Source: a bacterium
GTDB lineage: Bacteria > BMS3Abin14
DNA: 14,815 nt
Assembly (NCBI GenBank): GCA_029210545.1
Contig: JARGFV010000062.1
Span: 1 to 14,815, forward strand
Reading direction: 5' to 3'
How positions within the stretch are numbered: position 1 is the first letter of the stretch; every line of letters begins with the position of its first letter. The notes beneath the pieces are model-generated. The model was not told the origin of the DNA. It made no database searches and was given only the letters and a program-made list of their open reading frames with translations. The translations under genes and the position numbers were made by a program. Shown one piece after another: positions 1 to 7,762 of the stretch.

Positions 1-21
1 CTTTTCCCTTTCCGTGGAGCG

Positions 22-56
22 AAAAGTCCCGGATTGGACTTTTTGCGACTCTATCA
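22..56. repeat. Dispersed palindromic repeat, copy 1
   Basis: The core is AAAAGTCC, a short loop, then GGACTTTTTGCGACTCTATCA. The right half matches copy 2 at 8059-8092 base for base over its final 21 bases. A shared CTTTTCCCTTTCC precedes both copies (1-13 here, 8025-8037 there), so the similarity extends beyond the palindrome. It lies downstream of ybeY on the minus strand and runs towards the window edge. Confidence 0.8.
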
Positions 57-86
57 TTATTGATCTATCCGGTTAATGTGTTCCTA

Positions 87-116
87 GCAGCGTGTCGGGA
101 AACCGTGACACGCTGC
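87..116. repeat. Perfect 10-bp inverted repeat downstream of ybeY
   Basis: The arms GCAGCGTGTC (87-96) and GACACGCTGC (107-116) are exact complements around a 10-base loop. It lies 33 bases past the ybeY stop in the minus direction. No T-run follows on that strand, so it is not a standard intrinsic terminator, although it could slow polymerase or protect the mRNA 3' end. Confidence 0.6.
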
Positions 117-148
117 GTAAAAGTTTGTCGGAAAAACGCTTATAATTC

Positions 149-589
149 TCAATCCGGTTCGTACGCCAGGGACAGGTATTTTTCCTCCGCGGCCCTCATC
201 CTCACGGATTCTTCGCCGCCCTTCACGTGATCGTACCCGATGAGGTGAAGGACTCCGTGGACAAGGAGCCGTCTCATCTCCTCGCCAACGGGATGACCAA
301 TCTCAACGGCCTGGCAGACCGCACTGTCCAGGGAAATAACGATATCACCCAGGAGTCCGCTCCCGCCCGGTATCTCCTCTCCCTCCGACTGTGAGAAAGA
401 AAGGACATCTGTGGGGCTGTCGATGCCCCGGTAGGCTCTGTTGAGCGAACGGATCTCCTCGTCATCGGTGACGAGGATGCTGAGTTCGGCGTCACTCCTG
501 TCCAAGTCGCTTAATATTCTTGACGCCAGCTCCGTCAGGCTCTTCCGGTGTGCCTCCATCTCCGGTTTCCGACTCAGAAACTGGATCAT
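149..589 (-). CDS. ybeY: Endoribonuclease YbeY (rRNA maturation factor)
   Basis: YbeY is a zinc-dependent single-strand endoribonuclease that acts in 16S rRNA 3'-end maturation and 70S quality control in the cytoplasm. The 146-residue product shows the family signature at 111-121, HGVLHLIGYDH, whose H111, H115 and H121 are the expected metal ligands. The conserved segment RGIDSPTDVLSF (54-65) and the GDI at 81-83 also fit, and the length is normal. It is the last gene of the minus-strand operon. Its ATG (589) lies inside the preceding HD-phosphodiesterase gene, giving a 98-base overlap. The start is kept because MIQFLSRK-like N-termini are usual in this family. The next Met (codon 11, position 559) would still overlap. 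A GAGGGAG lies rather far upstream, so translation is probably coupled to the upstream gene. Identity is very secure; the exact start is less so. Confidence 0.95.
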   Translation of the reverse strand: MIQFLSRKPEMEAHRKSLTELASRILSDLDRSDAELSILVTDDEEIRSLNRAYRGIDSPTDVLSFSQSEGEEIPGGSGLLGDIVISLDSAVCQAVEIGHPVGEEMRRLLVHGVLHLIGYDHVKGGEESVRMRAAEEKYLSLAYEPD

Positions 590-2984
590 CTTTTCTCTTT
601 TTCTCCCTCTTGCGCTCTTCAGTGATTCCTTGCGGCTCGGGGTAATCGATACGGTGATGCAGGATCCCCGTGACCGTTCTCGTGAAACTCCTCGCTATCT
701 GGTGAAGTTCCCGGAGAGTCAGGTTCGACTCGTCAAGCTGCCCGTCGATGAAAATATCGTTGATGATCTTCTGGATCAGCCCCCGGATCCGTGCGGGAGT
801 CGGGTCGGTCAGGACCTTGGAGGCAGCTTCCACCGCGTCGGCCAGCATGATGAGGGCGGCCTCCCGGCTCTGGGGCTTGGGGCCCGGGTAGCGGAAATCT
901 CTCTCGTCGACGGTCTGAACCGAGGGATCTTCCATCTCCTTGGCTTTATTGTAAAAGAACTTGATGATCCGGGTACCGTGGTGCTGGGTAATGATGTCCA
1001 CGACCCGCCGCGGAAGACGATGCTCCCTTGCGACCTCGGCTCCCTCCTTGACGTGGGATGCGAGGATGAGGGCGCTCATGCTCGGGCTCAGCTTTTCGTG
1101 GCGATTGTCCCTGTTCTCCTGGTTCTCCACGAAGTATTCGGGCTTGTTCATCTTGCCGATATCGTGGTAGGTGGCGGCAACCCTGGCCAGGAGCGGGTTG
1201 GCCCCGATCTCTTCGGCTGCGCCCTCGGCGAGGGACCCCACCAGCACACTGTGGTGATAACTTCCCGGTGCCTTGAGGATCATCTCCTTGAGAGCAGGCT
1301 GATTGAGGTTCGCAAGCTCCATCAGTTTCATGTCAGAAGCCACGTTGAAGGTGGATTCCAGGATGGGGATGGCGAGGGATGCGATGAGGGCCACCAGGAT
1401 CCCTCCTCCTGCCGCTGAAAGGAGTTGTGACGCCGGGTTGGCGGCGAACAGCTCACCTTCCAGGAGGAGGATCACCAGCGCTATGCCCATATTTGCCGCG
1501 CTCACGGCAAGCCCGGCTCGGATGAGGGAAAATCTCTGGCGGCAATGGACGACGCTGAACGCGGCGACGATACCGCCAAGGAATGAATAGAGGAAGATAA
1601 TGTGGCTCCACTCGAGAAAGACGGCTGAAAAGATGGAGAGAAGCGCCGCCGTAACGATGGACACGGTCACCGGGAAAAGGGTCCCGGACACCATGGCCCC
1701 CAGGGCAAAGGGGATCACCAGGTGCAGGGTCGTTTGCGAAAGCCCCGTGTAGGTCGTGGTAACCGCCTCGGAGAGGAGCAGGACCCCCCGCATCGTGGCG
1801 ACCTGCAGAACAATGACGACCGCCAGGATGGACAGGCCCCGGACATCTCCGGCCGTCTGGGGGTGGACAACCCTCAGCAGCATGAAACAGGCGTAAGTGA
1901 CGATGGAGATGAGGAGAAACAGGCCCAGGATGAACGATGTCCGGCTCATGTCTGGAGAAAGTTCCTTCAGCTCCGAGATCTTCAGGATCTGTTCCTCGGT
2001 GAGGGGGTCTCCCGCCCTTACGATGACCTCTCCTCTCCTGACCTGGTAGTAAACAGCGCTGGTGTCACCGACGGCCTTCTTCCGACGCTCCTCGGTCTCG
2101 GACCGGCCGTAGGTCATGCTTGGGCGAACCAGGTCGTCCACCATTTTTTCGAGGAGGCGTCTCAAGGGCAGCGCCTGTTTCGACCATGTGACCGATGTTA
2201 TGCCTTTCCTGACCTGGGTCCGGGCCGCTTCTACCGAAAGGATCCCGGAAAAGTCGTCTAAAACGACCTCTTCCGTGGGACGATCGATGCTCCGTACGGT
2301 AATTCCCTTGCCCCTCTCCCTGAGCAGCGTCTCCCGGTTGTCAACGATACTCTGGGACAGGATGGGGGTGAACGCGTCCACGATCACCTTCTCGGTTCGT
2401 TCGCTGAACCCGTCCTCAAGGAGCGGCTTCATCTCGTCCGGGTCCAGGTTGACTGAAAGCTGGTCGATAAAAGCCGCAATAGCCGCCGAGCGTTCGGTTT
2501 GCGCGCCCTGCCGGAACAGGTCGAGTTCCTGCTGCAGGACTGCCTTTTCAGCCTTCCCGCCCGCCCTCACCTCCTGGATGAGACCACTTTCCTCCTCCTT
2601 CTGGAGTTCGATCATGGTCCTCATCCTGGAGAAGAAGCCCCTCAAACTCGCCAGGATCTTGGACGCTTGCGTGGGATCAAGATCGAACACCGCCAGGACC
2701 GAGGCCTCGGCCTCCAGTTTCCTGGCCCGGGTGGATGACGGGTCCTCCACAAGGAACGATCTGGTGGCCCGGATATCCCTCTGGGCAATATCACCGGCCT
2801 TGTAGTCGGCGGCTCTGAACGGCTTGGCCGGCACGAGGAGGTATGTGACGAGGATAACCGTCACCCAGAAAAGAATGGAGGTCTGTGTATCCTGGTTCCA
2901 CTTGACGAAAGAACGCCATCCGGTCTGGTCCGTTCCGGCAGGTTTTGTTTTGTCGGTCATGTGCGCAAAAGGGTTCCAGACCAC
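492..2984 (-). CDS. pgpH: PgpH-type 7TM-HD phosphodiesterase (cyclic-di-AMP hydrolase family)
   Basis: Members of this 7TMR-HDED / 7TM-7TMR_HD / HD family (Listeria PgpH, Bacillus YqfF) hydrolyse cyclic-di-AMP at the inner membrane. From a GTG start at 2984 the product has 830 residues: a first membrane helix at about 37-54, a large extracytoplasmic region to about 345, a block of roughly seven membrane helices at about 350-545, then the cytosolic HD domain. Visible HD ligands are YHHS near 576-579, the HD pair at 607-608, H643, HH at 668-669 and D716. The start is uncertain. GTG 2984 sits just after the phoH stop with AGGGGG about 7 bases upstream. The first ATG (2960) has no good ribosome site. 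The C-terminal tail after the HHRIDYP segment is charged and low-complexity, and its last part is read out of frame over ybeY, which is odd. Hydrolysis of c-di-AMP rather than another dinucleotide is inferred from the family. Confidence 0.9.
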   Translation of the reverse strand: MVWNPFAHMTDKTKPAGTDQTGWRSFVKWNQDTQTSILFWVTVILVTYLLVPAKPFRAADYKAGDIAQRDIRATRSFLVEDPSSTRARKLEAEASVLAVFDLDPTQASKILASLRGFFSRMRTMIELQKEEESGLIQEVRAGGKAEKAVLQQELDLFRQGAQTERSAAIAAFIDQLSVNLDPDEMKPLLEDGFSERTEKVIVDAFTPILSQSIVDNRETLLRERGKGITVRSIDRPTEEVVLDDFSGILSVEAARTQVRKGITSVTWSKQALPLRRLLEKMVDDLVRPSMTYGRSETEERRKKAVGDTSAVYYQVRRGEVIVRAGDPLTEEQILKISELKELSPDMSRTSFILGLFLLISIVTYACFMLLRVVHPQTAGDVRGLSILAVVIVLQVATMRGVLLLSEAVTTTYTGLSQTTLHLVIPFALGAMVSGTLFPVTVSIVTAALLSIFSAVFLEWSHIIFLYSFLGGIVAAFSVVHCRQRFSLIRAGLAVSAANMGIALVILLLEGELFAANPASQLLSAAGGGILVALIASLAIPILESTFNVASDMKLMELANLNQPALKEMILKAPGSYHHSVLVGSLAEGAAEEIGANPLLARVAATYHDIGKMNKPEYFVENQENRDNRHEKLSPSMSALILASHVKEGAEVAREHRLPRRVVDIITQHHGTRIIKFFYNKAKEMEDPSVQTVDERDFRYPGPKPQSREAALIMLADAVEAASKVLTDPTPARIRGLIQKIINDIFIDGQLDESNLTLRELHQIARSFTRTVTGILHHRIDYPEPQGITEERKREKKRKDDPVSESETGDGGTPEEPDGAGVKNIKRLGQE

Positions 2985-2985
2985 C

Positions 2986-3936
2986 TCAGATCCCCCTGTT
3001 CTCGTAGGCGCGGATGATCTGCTGCACGAGAGGATGTCGAACGACATCCCTTCCGTCAAAGTTCACGAAACTGATGCCGGGAATGTCCGCGAGAAGATCC
3101 ATGACCTCCACAAGACCGGAAGCGTCGCGATGGGGGAGATCGATCTGGGTAATGTCGCCTGTAATGACGGTCCTGGAATCGAAACCCAACCTGGTCAGGA
3201 ACATTTTCATCTGTTCCGTCGTCGTGTTCTGTGCCTCGTCGAGGATAACGAAGGAATCGTTGAGCGTCCGCCCTCGCATGAAGGCGAGGGGCGCCACCTC
3301 GATGACCCCCTTTTCGACCATTTTCAGGGCTTTTTCCGCACTGAGCATTTCAAACAGGGCATCGTAAAGGGGTCTCAGGTAAGGGTTGACCTTCTCGTAC
3401 ATATCACCCGGCAAAAACCCGAGTTTTTCGCCAGCCTCCACCGCCGGCCTGGTCAGGATGATCCTGCTCACCTCCTTGGATATGAGCGTTTTGACGGCCA
3501 ACGCCATGGCCAGGTAGGTCTTGCCGGTCCCGGCGGGCCCCACTCCGAAAACGATGTCGTCTGTCCGTATCCGTTCGATGTACAGTTTCTGGTTGAGACT
3601 CTTGGGGACGACCGTCTTGCGGGGCGTGATCACCACGGATTCCGAGGCCAGTTCCGTGTAATCGGTCCTCGATCCGTTGGCCGACTGCCTGAACAGGTTC
3701 TGCATCTCTTCGCCGGACAGGGACACGCCACGCTCCAGATTTCCAACGATGTCGGTCACGAGGCGCTGAACCTCGCTCACCTTCTCTCCGGGACCCTCGA
3801 AAAAGACCTTTTCACCGCGGACCCCGACCTTTACGCCGGTCATCTGCTCGATCATCTTCAGGTTCCGGTCGAGGTCGCCCGACAAGGCCTGGACATGTCT
3901 CTCGTCATCTAGGGTAAGCGTTTTTTTCAATGTCAC
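2986..3936 (-). CDS. PhoH family ATPase (PhoL/YbeZ-like)
   Basis: This is a cytoplasmic P-loop ATPase of the PhoH family, which is linked to RNA metabolism and commonly sits beside ybeY. In the 316-residue product an N-terminal KH-like region (about 1-100) precedes the ATPase core. The core shows Walker A GPAGTGKT at 133-140, Walker B VILDEAQN at 230-237, and the family segment TGDITQIDLP at 259-268. Length is typical. The start codon is GTG at 3936, overlapping the upstream stop as GTGA, so translation is probably coupled. A TTG two codons later (3930) has a better spaced GGGGAG upstream and is an alternative start. The gene is fourth in the operon and is followed after about 1 base by the HD phosphodiesterase. 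The order phoH, HD-7TM, ybeY is an established neighbourhood and supports a shared role in RNA and envelope stress physiology. Confidence 0.94.
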   Translation of the reverse strand: MTLKKTLTLDDERHVQALSGDLDRNLKMIEQMTGVKVGVRGEKVFFEGPGEKVSEVQRLVTDIVGNLERGVSLSGEEMQNLFRQSANGSRTDYTELASESVVITPRKTVVPKSLNQKLYIERIRTDDIVFGVGPAGTGKTYLAMALAVKTLISKEVSRIILTRPAVEAGEKLGFLPGDMYEKVNPYLRPLYDALFEMLSAEKALKMVEKGVIEVAPLAFMRGRTLNDSFVILDEAQNTTTEQMKMFLTRLGFDSRTVITGDITQIDLPHRDASGLVEVMDLLADIPGISFVNFDGRDVVRHPLVQQIIRAYENRGI

Positions 3937-5138
3937 TCCCCGGGAGGGGATATCACGGGGCGGCTTTCACTCCAGACAATGGTGTATGGAGTGGAAAAGG
4001 GGTATGAGATGTCCGATTCCAGGACAAAACCGGCCTGGACCAGATCCTCCAGCGCAAGGGGATAGGACCCTTTCTCAAGGCGGTACGTCTCGAGGGCCAG
4101 GAGCAGGCGCTGCTGCTGGGCGCTCACCACGGCCTGCCGAACCATGATTGTCCTGGTCGAGCTGATCTGGGTCAGCAGGTTCAGCTTCCCGCCGGTCTTC
4201 GCCGCCAGGGTAAACAGGACGAACAGCAGGGCTGCCGCGAAGAGAAGGCCGGAGACCATGGCGATCACACCCCTTCTTTTTTTGGTCTCCCTGGCGGTCT
4301 CCTCCGTCTTGGGCCTGGAGGCGGGAACCTTCACCGGTTTGATCAGCCCGAAACCGGACAGATCCACAAGAGCCTTGGAGGCCTCGAAGTCCCCGAGCAG
4401 GGACCGGTAGGCCACGTCGCTCACGGTGAATTGGCCATTGACCAGATCGAACACCTTTTCCTGGCCCCCGGACAAAAGGATCTTGTCCGATTCGTAAGAT
4501 CTGGGTTTCTCCTCGCCCAGGATGTCAAAGTCGAGATCGTCTTCCTCCTCGGCATCCGCGCCCGGGCGGGAACTTCGAATGATCTTTTCCTCGGCATCCG
4601 GGACCTTGGCGAATACCATCTCCATGGACGGGACCTTGTTCTGGACTCCGGGCCATTCGTCTATGATCCTCGCTGCCTCCATGAGGATATATTCCGCCGG
4701 CAGAGGCGAGATGAACTGCTTGTCGTAGGAGATCTTTCCCGAATCGAACTTGTACGTACCGTTTCCCCACTGGAAGATCTTGTAAAGGGTTTCCTTGATC
4801 TGGAAAGCGAGAGCGGCCCGGAACAGCTCTTCGGTAAGGTAATTTTTCTCGGTGAGGATCACCCCGAGTTTTTTCGATGTCCTTTTCTGCTCCTGGAGAC
4901 ACTCTTCCAGCCGACCCATATCAATGAGCCCTGACTTGACCAGGATATCCCCGACCCTCTCCTTTTCCTGGGTCTTTGCGCTGCCGATCTCTGCCCCGAC
5001 GACTTTCCCTTCATCGAAGGTCACCGCCACACTCTTGCCCTTGTCCTCGAGGTAAAGGATCCCTGCCTTTCTCTGGTGGGAGATGAGTTGGAAGATATCC
5101 GAAAGACCGAAGTCCCTGAGAGTTCCCTTCAAGGCCAT
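3933..5138 (-). CDS. DUF4388 (PATAN) protein with one membrane helix and a GspG-like C-terminus
   Basis: The 401-residue product begins MALKGTLRDFGLSDIFQLIS, a classic DUF4388/PATAN opening found in Geobacter- and Myxococcus-type signalling and motility proteins. DUF4388-like sequence covers about 1-160, an acidic linker runs near 190-210 and a second helical segment spans about 225-265. A single membrane helix lies at about 290-313 after a KKRR stop. The remaining 80 residues include LALETYRLEKGSYPLALEDL at about 347-366. This resembles the ALExYRxxxGxYP segment of type II secretion pseudopilin GspG, but the usual N-terminal pilin leader is absent. Start: ATG 5138 lies 4 bases after the preceding stop, with GGAGGAG 10 bases upstream; the longer reading from 5219 is rejected. 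The stop overlaps the phoH start. The molecular role is unknown; a membrane-bound scaffold or adaptor is one possibility. Confidence 0.85.
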   Translation of the reverse strand: MALKGTLRDFGLSDIFQLISHQRKAGILYLEDKGKSVAVTFDEGKVVGAEIGSAKTQEKERVGDILVKSGLIDMGRLEECLQEQKRTSKKLGVILTEKNYLTEELFRAALAFQIKETLYKIFQWGNGTYKFDSGKISYDKQFISPLPAEYILMEAARIIDEWPGVQNKVPSMEMVFAKVPDAEEKIIRSSRPGADAEEEDDLDFDILGEEKPRSYESDKILLSGGQEKVFDLVNGQFTVSDVAYRSLLGDFEASKALVDLSGFGLIKPVKVPASRPKTEETARETKKRRGVIAMVSGLLFAAALLFVLFTLAAKTGGKLNLLTQISSTRTIMVRQAVVSAQQQRLLLALETYRLEKGSYPLALEDLVQAGFVLESDISYPFSTPYTIVWSESRPVISPPGE

Positions 5139-5142
5139 GGGA

Positions 5143-7101
5143 TCAGTTCTCCTCCAGGCGGTCACCCACGCTTTTGAACGCGATGAGATAAAAGAGGCCC
5201 AGGAGCAAACCGAAAACAACCCAGGAGGTCGGCCCGACCTGGATCTCCAGCATGGTGGTATTTCGGAAAAGGCCGTGCCAGAAGATCCACTTGGTCCAGA
5301 ACATCGTGGAGACCGTTATGAAGACCAGGGACTGCCACCCGGCGCCCAGGTAGATATGTCCCATTCCAGGCAACAGGATCGTGGTGACGCTCGACACCAG
5401 CGCCCTCCTCTTGTTGAACCTTATGATCTGCATCATCTTCTTGACCCGGCTCGCCGGATCGACGCCGCTGCGCACCAGGAATATCTGCCTGCACTGGGCG
5501 CAGAGGATATCAGAACTGGACTGACTGCACTTGGGGCAATGCATCCGGTTGCACTTGCGGCACCGCCTGGAAATGTTCAGCCGGTCGACAATGGGCACAC
5601 CCAGGAACAGGATGACCGCCGAAACGGGAAAGAGGAACCAGGACAGGCTGAAGGGAACCTGTGGAACAAAGCCGTTCCAGAGGCCTTCCCTCCACTTCCT
5701 GCCTTCAGCACTCAAGGTGAGGGCGTTGGTGAGGTAATGTCCGGTTTCTCCGTAGATGTCCACCGTGATCCGCTGCCCCCCCTCCTGCTGGGCTGCCGTC
5801 AGTGAACCTGCCAGTTCGGGGTCGGCATCGTTGGCGATCCGGAACTCGCGCTCCCCCTCTTCGAGCTGCAGGTTCTCACGGAGGGCCTGGCTGAGGTTGT
5901 AATGAATCCTGGAATCGTCCTTGTACCTCAGGGCCTGTCGATAATGCTCGATGGCGGCATCAACTCTCCCCATGCTGAACAGGACATTACCGAGGTTATT
6001 GATCACCGCGGGAGAATCAGGAGTAAGTTCCATGGCCTGAGCGAGGAGTGTCTCCGCTTCACGGACCCTTCCCGATCTCTTGAGGACCACCGCGAGAGCA
6101 GCGAGGACCTGGCCATCTTCGGGATCCTGGACACGGAGACGATGAAGGCTCTCAACCGTTCGGGCTCCCTCGCCTCCCCTTTCAGCGAGATAGAGGTCCG
6201 CCGGGCCTGAACCTGAATAATATTCGTTGCTCAGCGCGAGAACGTGGACAAGCAGGGGCAGCGACGTCAGAATAACGATAGCACACCCGACGGCCACACG
6301 CTCTCTGCCGGTAAGGTGCAGGCCCATGATCAAGGCGCACAAAATAACCCATAACACCAGTGGGAGCCCCATGACCAGAACAGCCGCCAGGAGGACAAGG
6401 ATAGCCGCATACCAGAGCCACTGGGGAATTTTCACCAGGTGGGAAAGGTCGTGTGCGAGCCGGGGTACGACCCTGGGAAGGAACAGCAGGATTGTCAGGA
6501 TGGAGGAAACCGCGAGGGCCACCAGGATCCACAGGACAAGCCCGAGACTCCACGGATAAAAGGACCTGAAATCCCTGAAAAACACACCCCAACCCTCGAG
6601 GAGGGCATCCAGTGAAGAAAGGGCGCGAAGCTGGTTCTGTCGCCACACGGTCCGCGCCCTGGAGAAATGGGGGGCCGGATCATCCGGGGCAAGTTCCCTG
6701 GCATAGGAGGTGAATTCAAGGGCATCGTCATAGCGTTTCTGCTTACGCGCCGCGGAAGCCTCTACAAGGAGGGCGGCGGCCGGCGCGAAAAGGTTGGGGA
6801 TACCCCGTTCCTTGCGGTAGGCGAGGACCTTGTCCAGATTTCCCTTGGCTTCGGAAAAGTTCCCACGGAGCACATTCTGGCGATACAGGAACCAGTTGTC
6901 CTCCCAGGGCGCTCGCCAGACCCTCGAAGAACCTCCGGTGTCTCCCAAGACCGAATCGGTTTCGGGTTCCCTTTCATCGATGTCCAGCACCTCTGAAAGG
7001 GGAAAATCAACCGTGACCTCGCTGATCTCGATGGCAAGTGCAGGGCGGACGGCGATCAGAGACAGGATCAGAAACGGGAGAAGATATCTGAGAAAAGGCA
7101 T
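5143..7101 (-). CDS. TPR-repeat, multi-membrane-segment protein with zinc ribbon
   Basis: The 652-residue product has a likely signal peptide (1-23, ending ALA). A periplasmic helical-repeat region follows at about 65-160, including RYDDALEFTSYARELAPDDP. Next comes a membrane block at about 184-290 with four hydrophobic segments. TPR-like repeats run at about 325-425 (for example AEAMEL-type and AIEHYRQALRY helices), then another membrane helix near 483-503. A Cys-rich zinc-ribbon-like segment has C514, C517, C522, C525, C534 and C537. Two or more C-terminal hydrophobic segments follow, with LLPGMGHIYLGAGWQSLVF near 577-595, a motif seen in small TM2-like membrane proteins. The start is the first Met, 12 bases after the DUF1844 stop; its ribosome site is weak. 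I do not recognise a named family for the full length. The architecture suggests an inner-membrane scaffold with cytoplasmic zinc knuckles. Its function is not predictable from this sequence. Confidence 0.85.
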   Translation of the reverse strand: MPFLRYLLPFLILSLIAVRPALAIEISEVTVDFPLSEVLDIDEREPETDSVLGDTGGSSRVWRAPWEDNWFLYRQNVLRGNFSEAKGNLDKVLAYRKERGIPNLFAPAAALLVEASAARKQKRYDDALEFTSYARELAPDDPAPHFSRARTVWRQNQLRALSSLDALLEGWGVFFRDFRSFYPWSLGLVLWILVALAVSSILTILLFLPRVVPRLAHDLSHLVKIPQWLWYAAILVLLAAVLVMGLPLVLWVILCALIMGLHLTGRERVAVGCAIVILTSLPLLVHVLALSNEYYSGSGPADLYLAERGGEGARTVESLHRLRVQDPEDGQVLAALAVVLKRSGRVREAETLLAQAMELTPDSPAVINNLGNVLFSMGRVDAAIEHYRQALRYKDDSRIHYNLSQALRENLQLEEGEREFRIANDADPELAGSLTAAQQEGGQRITVDIYGETGHYLTNALTLSAEGRKWREGLWNGFVPQVPFSLSWFLFPVSAVILFLGVPIVDRLNISRRCRKCNRMHCPKCSQSSSDILCAQCRQIFLVRSGVDPASRVKKMMQIIRFNKRRALVSSVTTILLPGMGHIYLGAGWQSLVFITVSTMFWTKWIFWHGLFRNTTMLEIQVGPTSWVVFGLLLGLFYLIAFKSVGDRLEEN

Positions 7102-7113
7102 CAGATGAGTGCC

Positions 7114-7569
7114 CTATCCCTTACCCTTGATGGCGTCAATGTATTTGTATTTCAGCTGCGCGGTGGATTCCTTGATCAGGTTCGTCTCGTCCTTTGTCAG
7201 GTTCCCCTCCGTCTTGTCCCGAAGGAGATCCAGCAGGTCGATGGTCTGGCTCACCGCATCAAGATTCCTCTCCTGGCTCTTTTCCCCCGTCACGGGATCG
7301 GCCAGGTCGCCGAGCTGGATCAGGGCCGAGCTGAAAAGGGAGAATACAAAGGTGGAAAAATCCACCTTGGGGATGCTGCGGGAGCCTGCGCTCCCGGAGG
7401 CCCCTGATCCTTGTCCCGTCTCGTTCCCCGCTTCGCCCCCCGGTTCGGAAGCATCTTCCCGGGGAGACTCCACGGTGTCGGACGAGACCGGACTCTCCCC
7501 TTCGCCTCCGGAAGACGCGCGGCGGTCCTCGACCTTGAAGTCCTTGTCTTTGCTCCCGTCATCGGCCAT
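7114..7569 (-). CDS. DUF1844 domain protein
   Basis: This is a small acidic protein of 151 residues. Residues 1-65 are low-complexity, rich in Gly, Ser, Glu and Asp, and probably disordered. The DUF1844 domain fills the rest, starting IPKVDFSTFVFSLFSSALIQLG and continuing with a helix carrying NLDAVSQTIDLLDLLRDKTEGNLT. DUF1844 has no assigned function; it is widespread in Deltaproteobacteria, Acidobacteria and related groups. It is the first gene of the operon and lies behind a recognisable promoter and a leader of about 115 bases. GGAG lies 10 bases before the ATG. No catalytic residues are apparent. Confidence 0.88.
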   Translation of the reverse strand: MADDGSKDKDFKVEDRRASSGGEGESPVSSDTVESPREDASEPGGEAGNETGQGSGASGSAGSRSIPKVDFSTFVFSLFSSALIQLGDLADPVTGEKSQERNLDAVSQTIDLLDLLRDKTEGNLTKDETNLIKESTAQLKYKYIDAIKGKG

Positions 7570-7692
7570 GAAAGGGTTTCTCCACCCCCGGACCGTTCCT
7601 TCCAGGGGACGTTAAGGATATCGCGTATCGCAGCGGGGCTGGTCCAGGTTCCGGACGTGGTTCGGGCTATGCCCCTTCTCCTCGTCCGGATG

Positions 7693-7722
7693 AATATACC
7701 AATTTCGTCCGGTCAGTGGCAA
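7693..7722 (-). promoter_or_regulatory. Sigma70-like promoter for the DUF1844-ybeY operon
   Basis: Reading the minus strand, TTGCCA (7722-7717) and TATATT (7698-7693) are separated by 18 bases. Each hexamer matches the sigma70 consensus in five of six positions. Initiation would fall near 7686, giving a leader of about 117 bases before the DUF1844 ATG. No other equally good pair was seen between 7570 and 7760. The assignment is by consensus only. Confidence 0.55.
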
Positions 7723-7734
7723 GGGGGGGATATC

Positions 7735-7762
7735 GTTTACGGTACACAGTTTACGGTACACA
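7735..7762. repeat. Two tandem copies of a 14-base unit
   Basis: The unit GTTTACGGTACACA occurs twice without a gap, at 7735-7748 and 7749-7762, and a third copy appears to begin (GTTG) before the sequence diverges into the first hairpin. It lies just upstream of the operon promoter and marks the border of the hairpin-rich block. Confidence 0.8.

Noticed and set aside
441-1418. Plus-strand open frame of 325 codons
   Set aside because: It lies antisense to the HD phosphodiesterase and ybeY genes, has no recognisable domain, and is a by-product of G+C-rich codon use.
2824-3912. Plus-strand open frame of 362 codons
   Set aside because: It lies opposite phoH and the start of the HD gene; the minus-strand products have full family motifs and this one has none.
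5083-5805. Plus-strand open frame of 240 codons
   Set aside because: It is antisense to the TPR/zinc-ribbon gene and its translation is rich in His, Gln and Pro with no motif.
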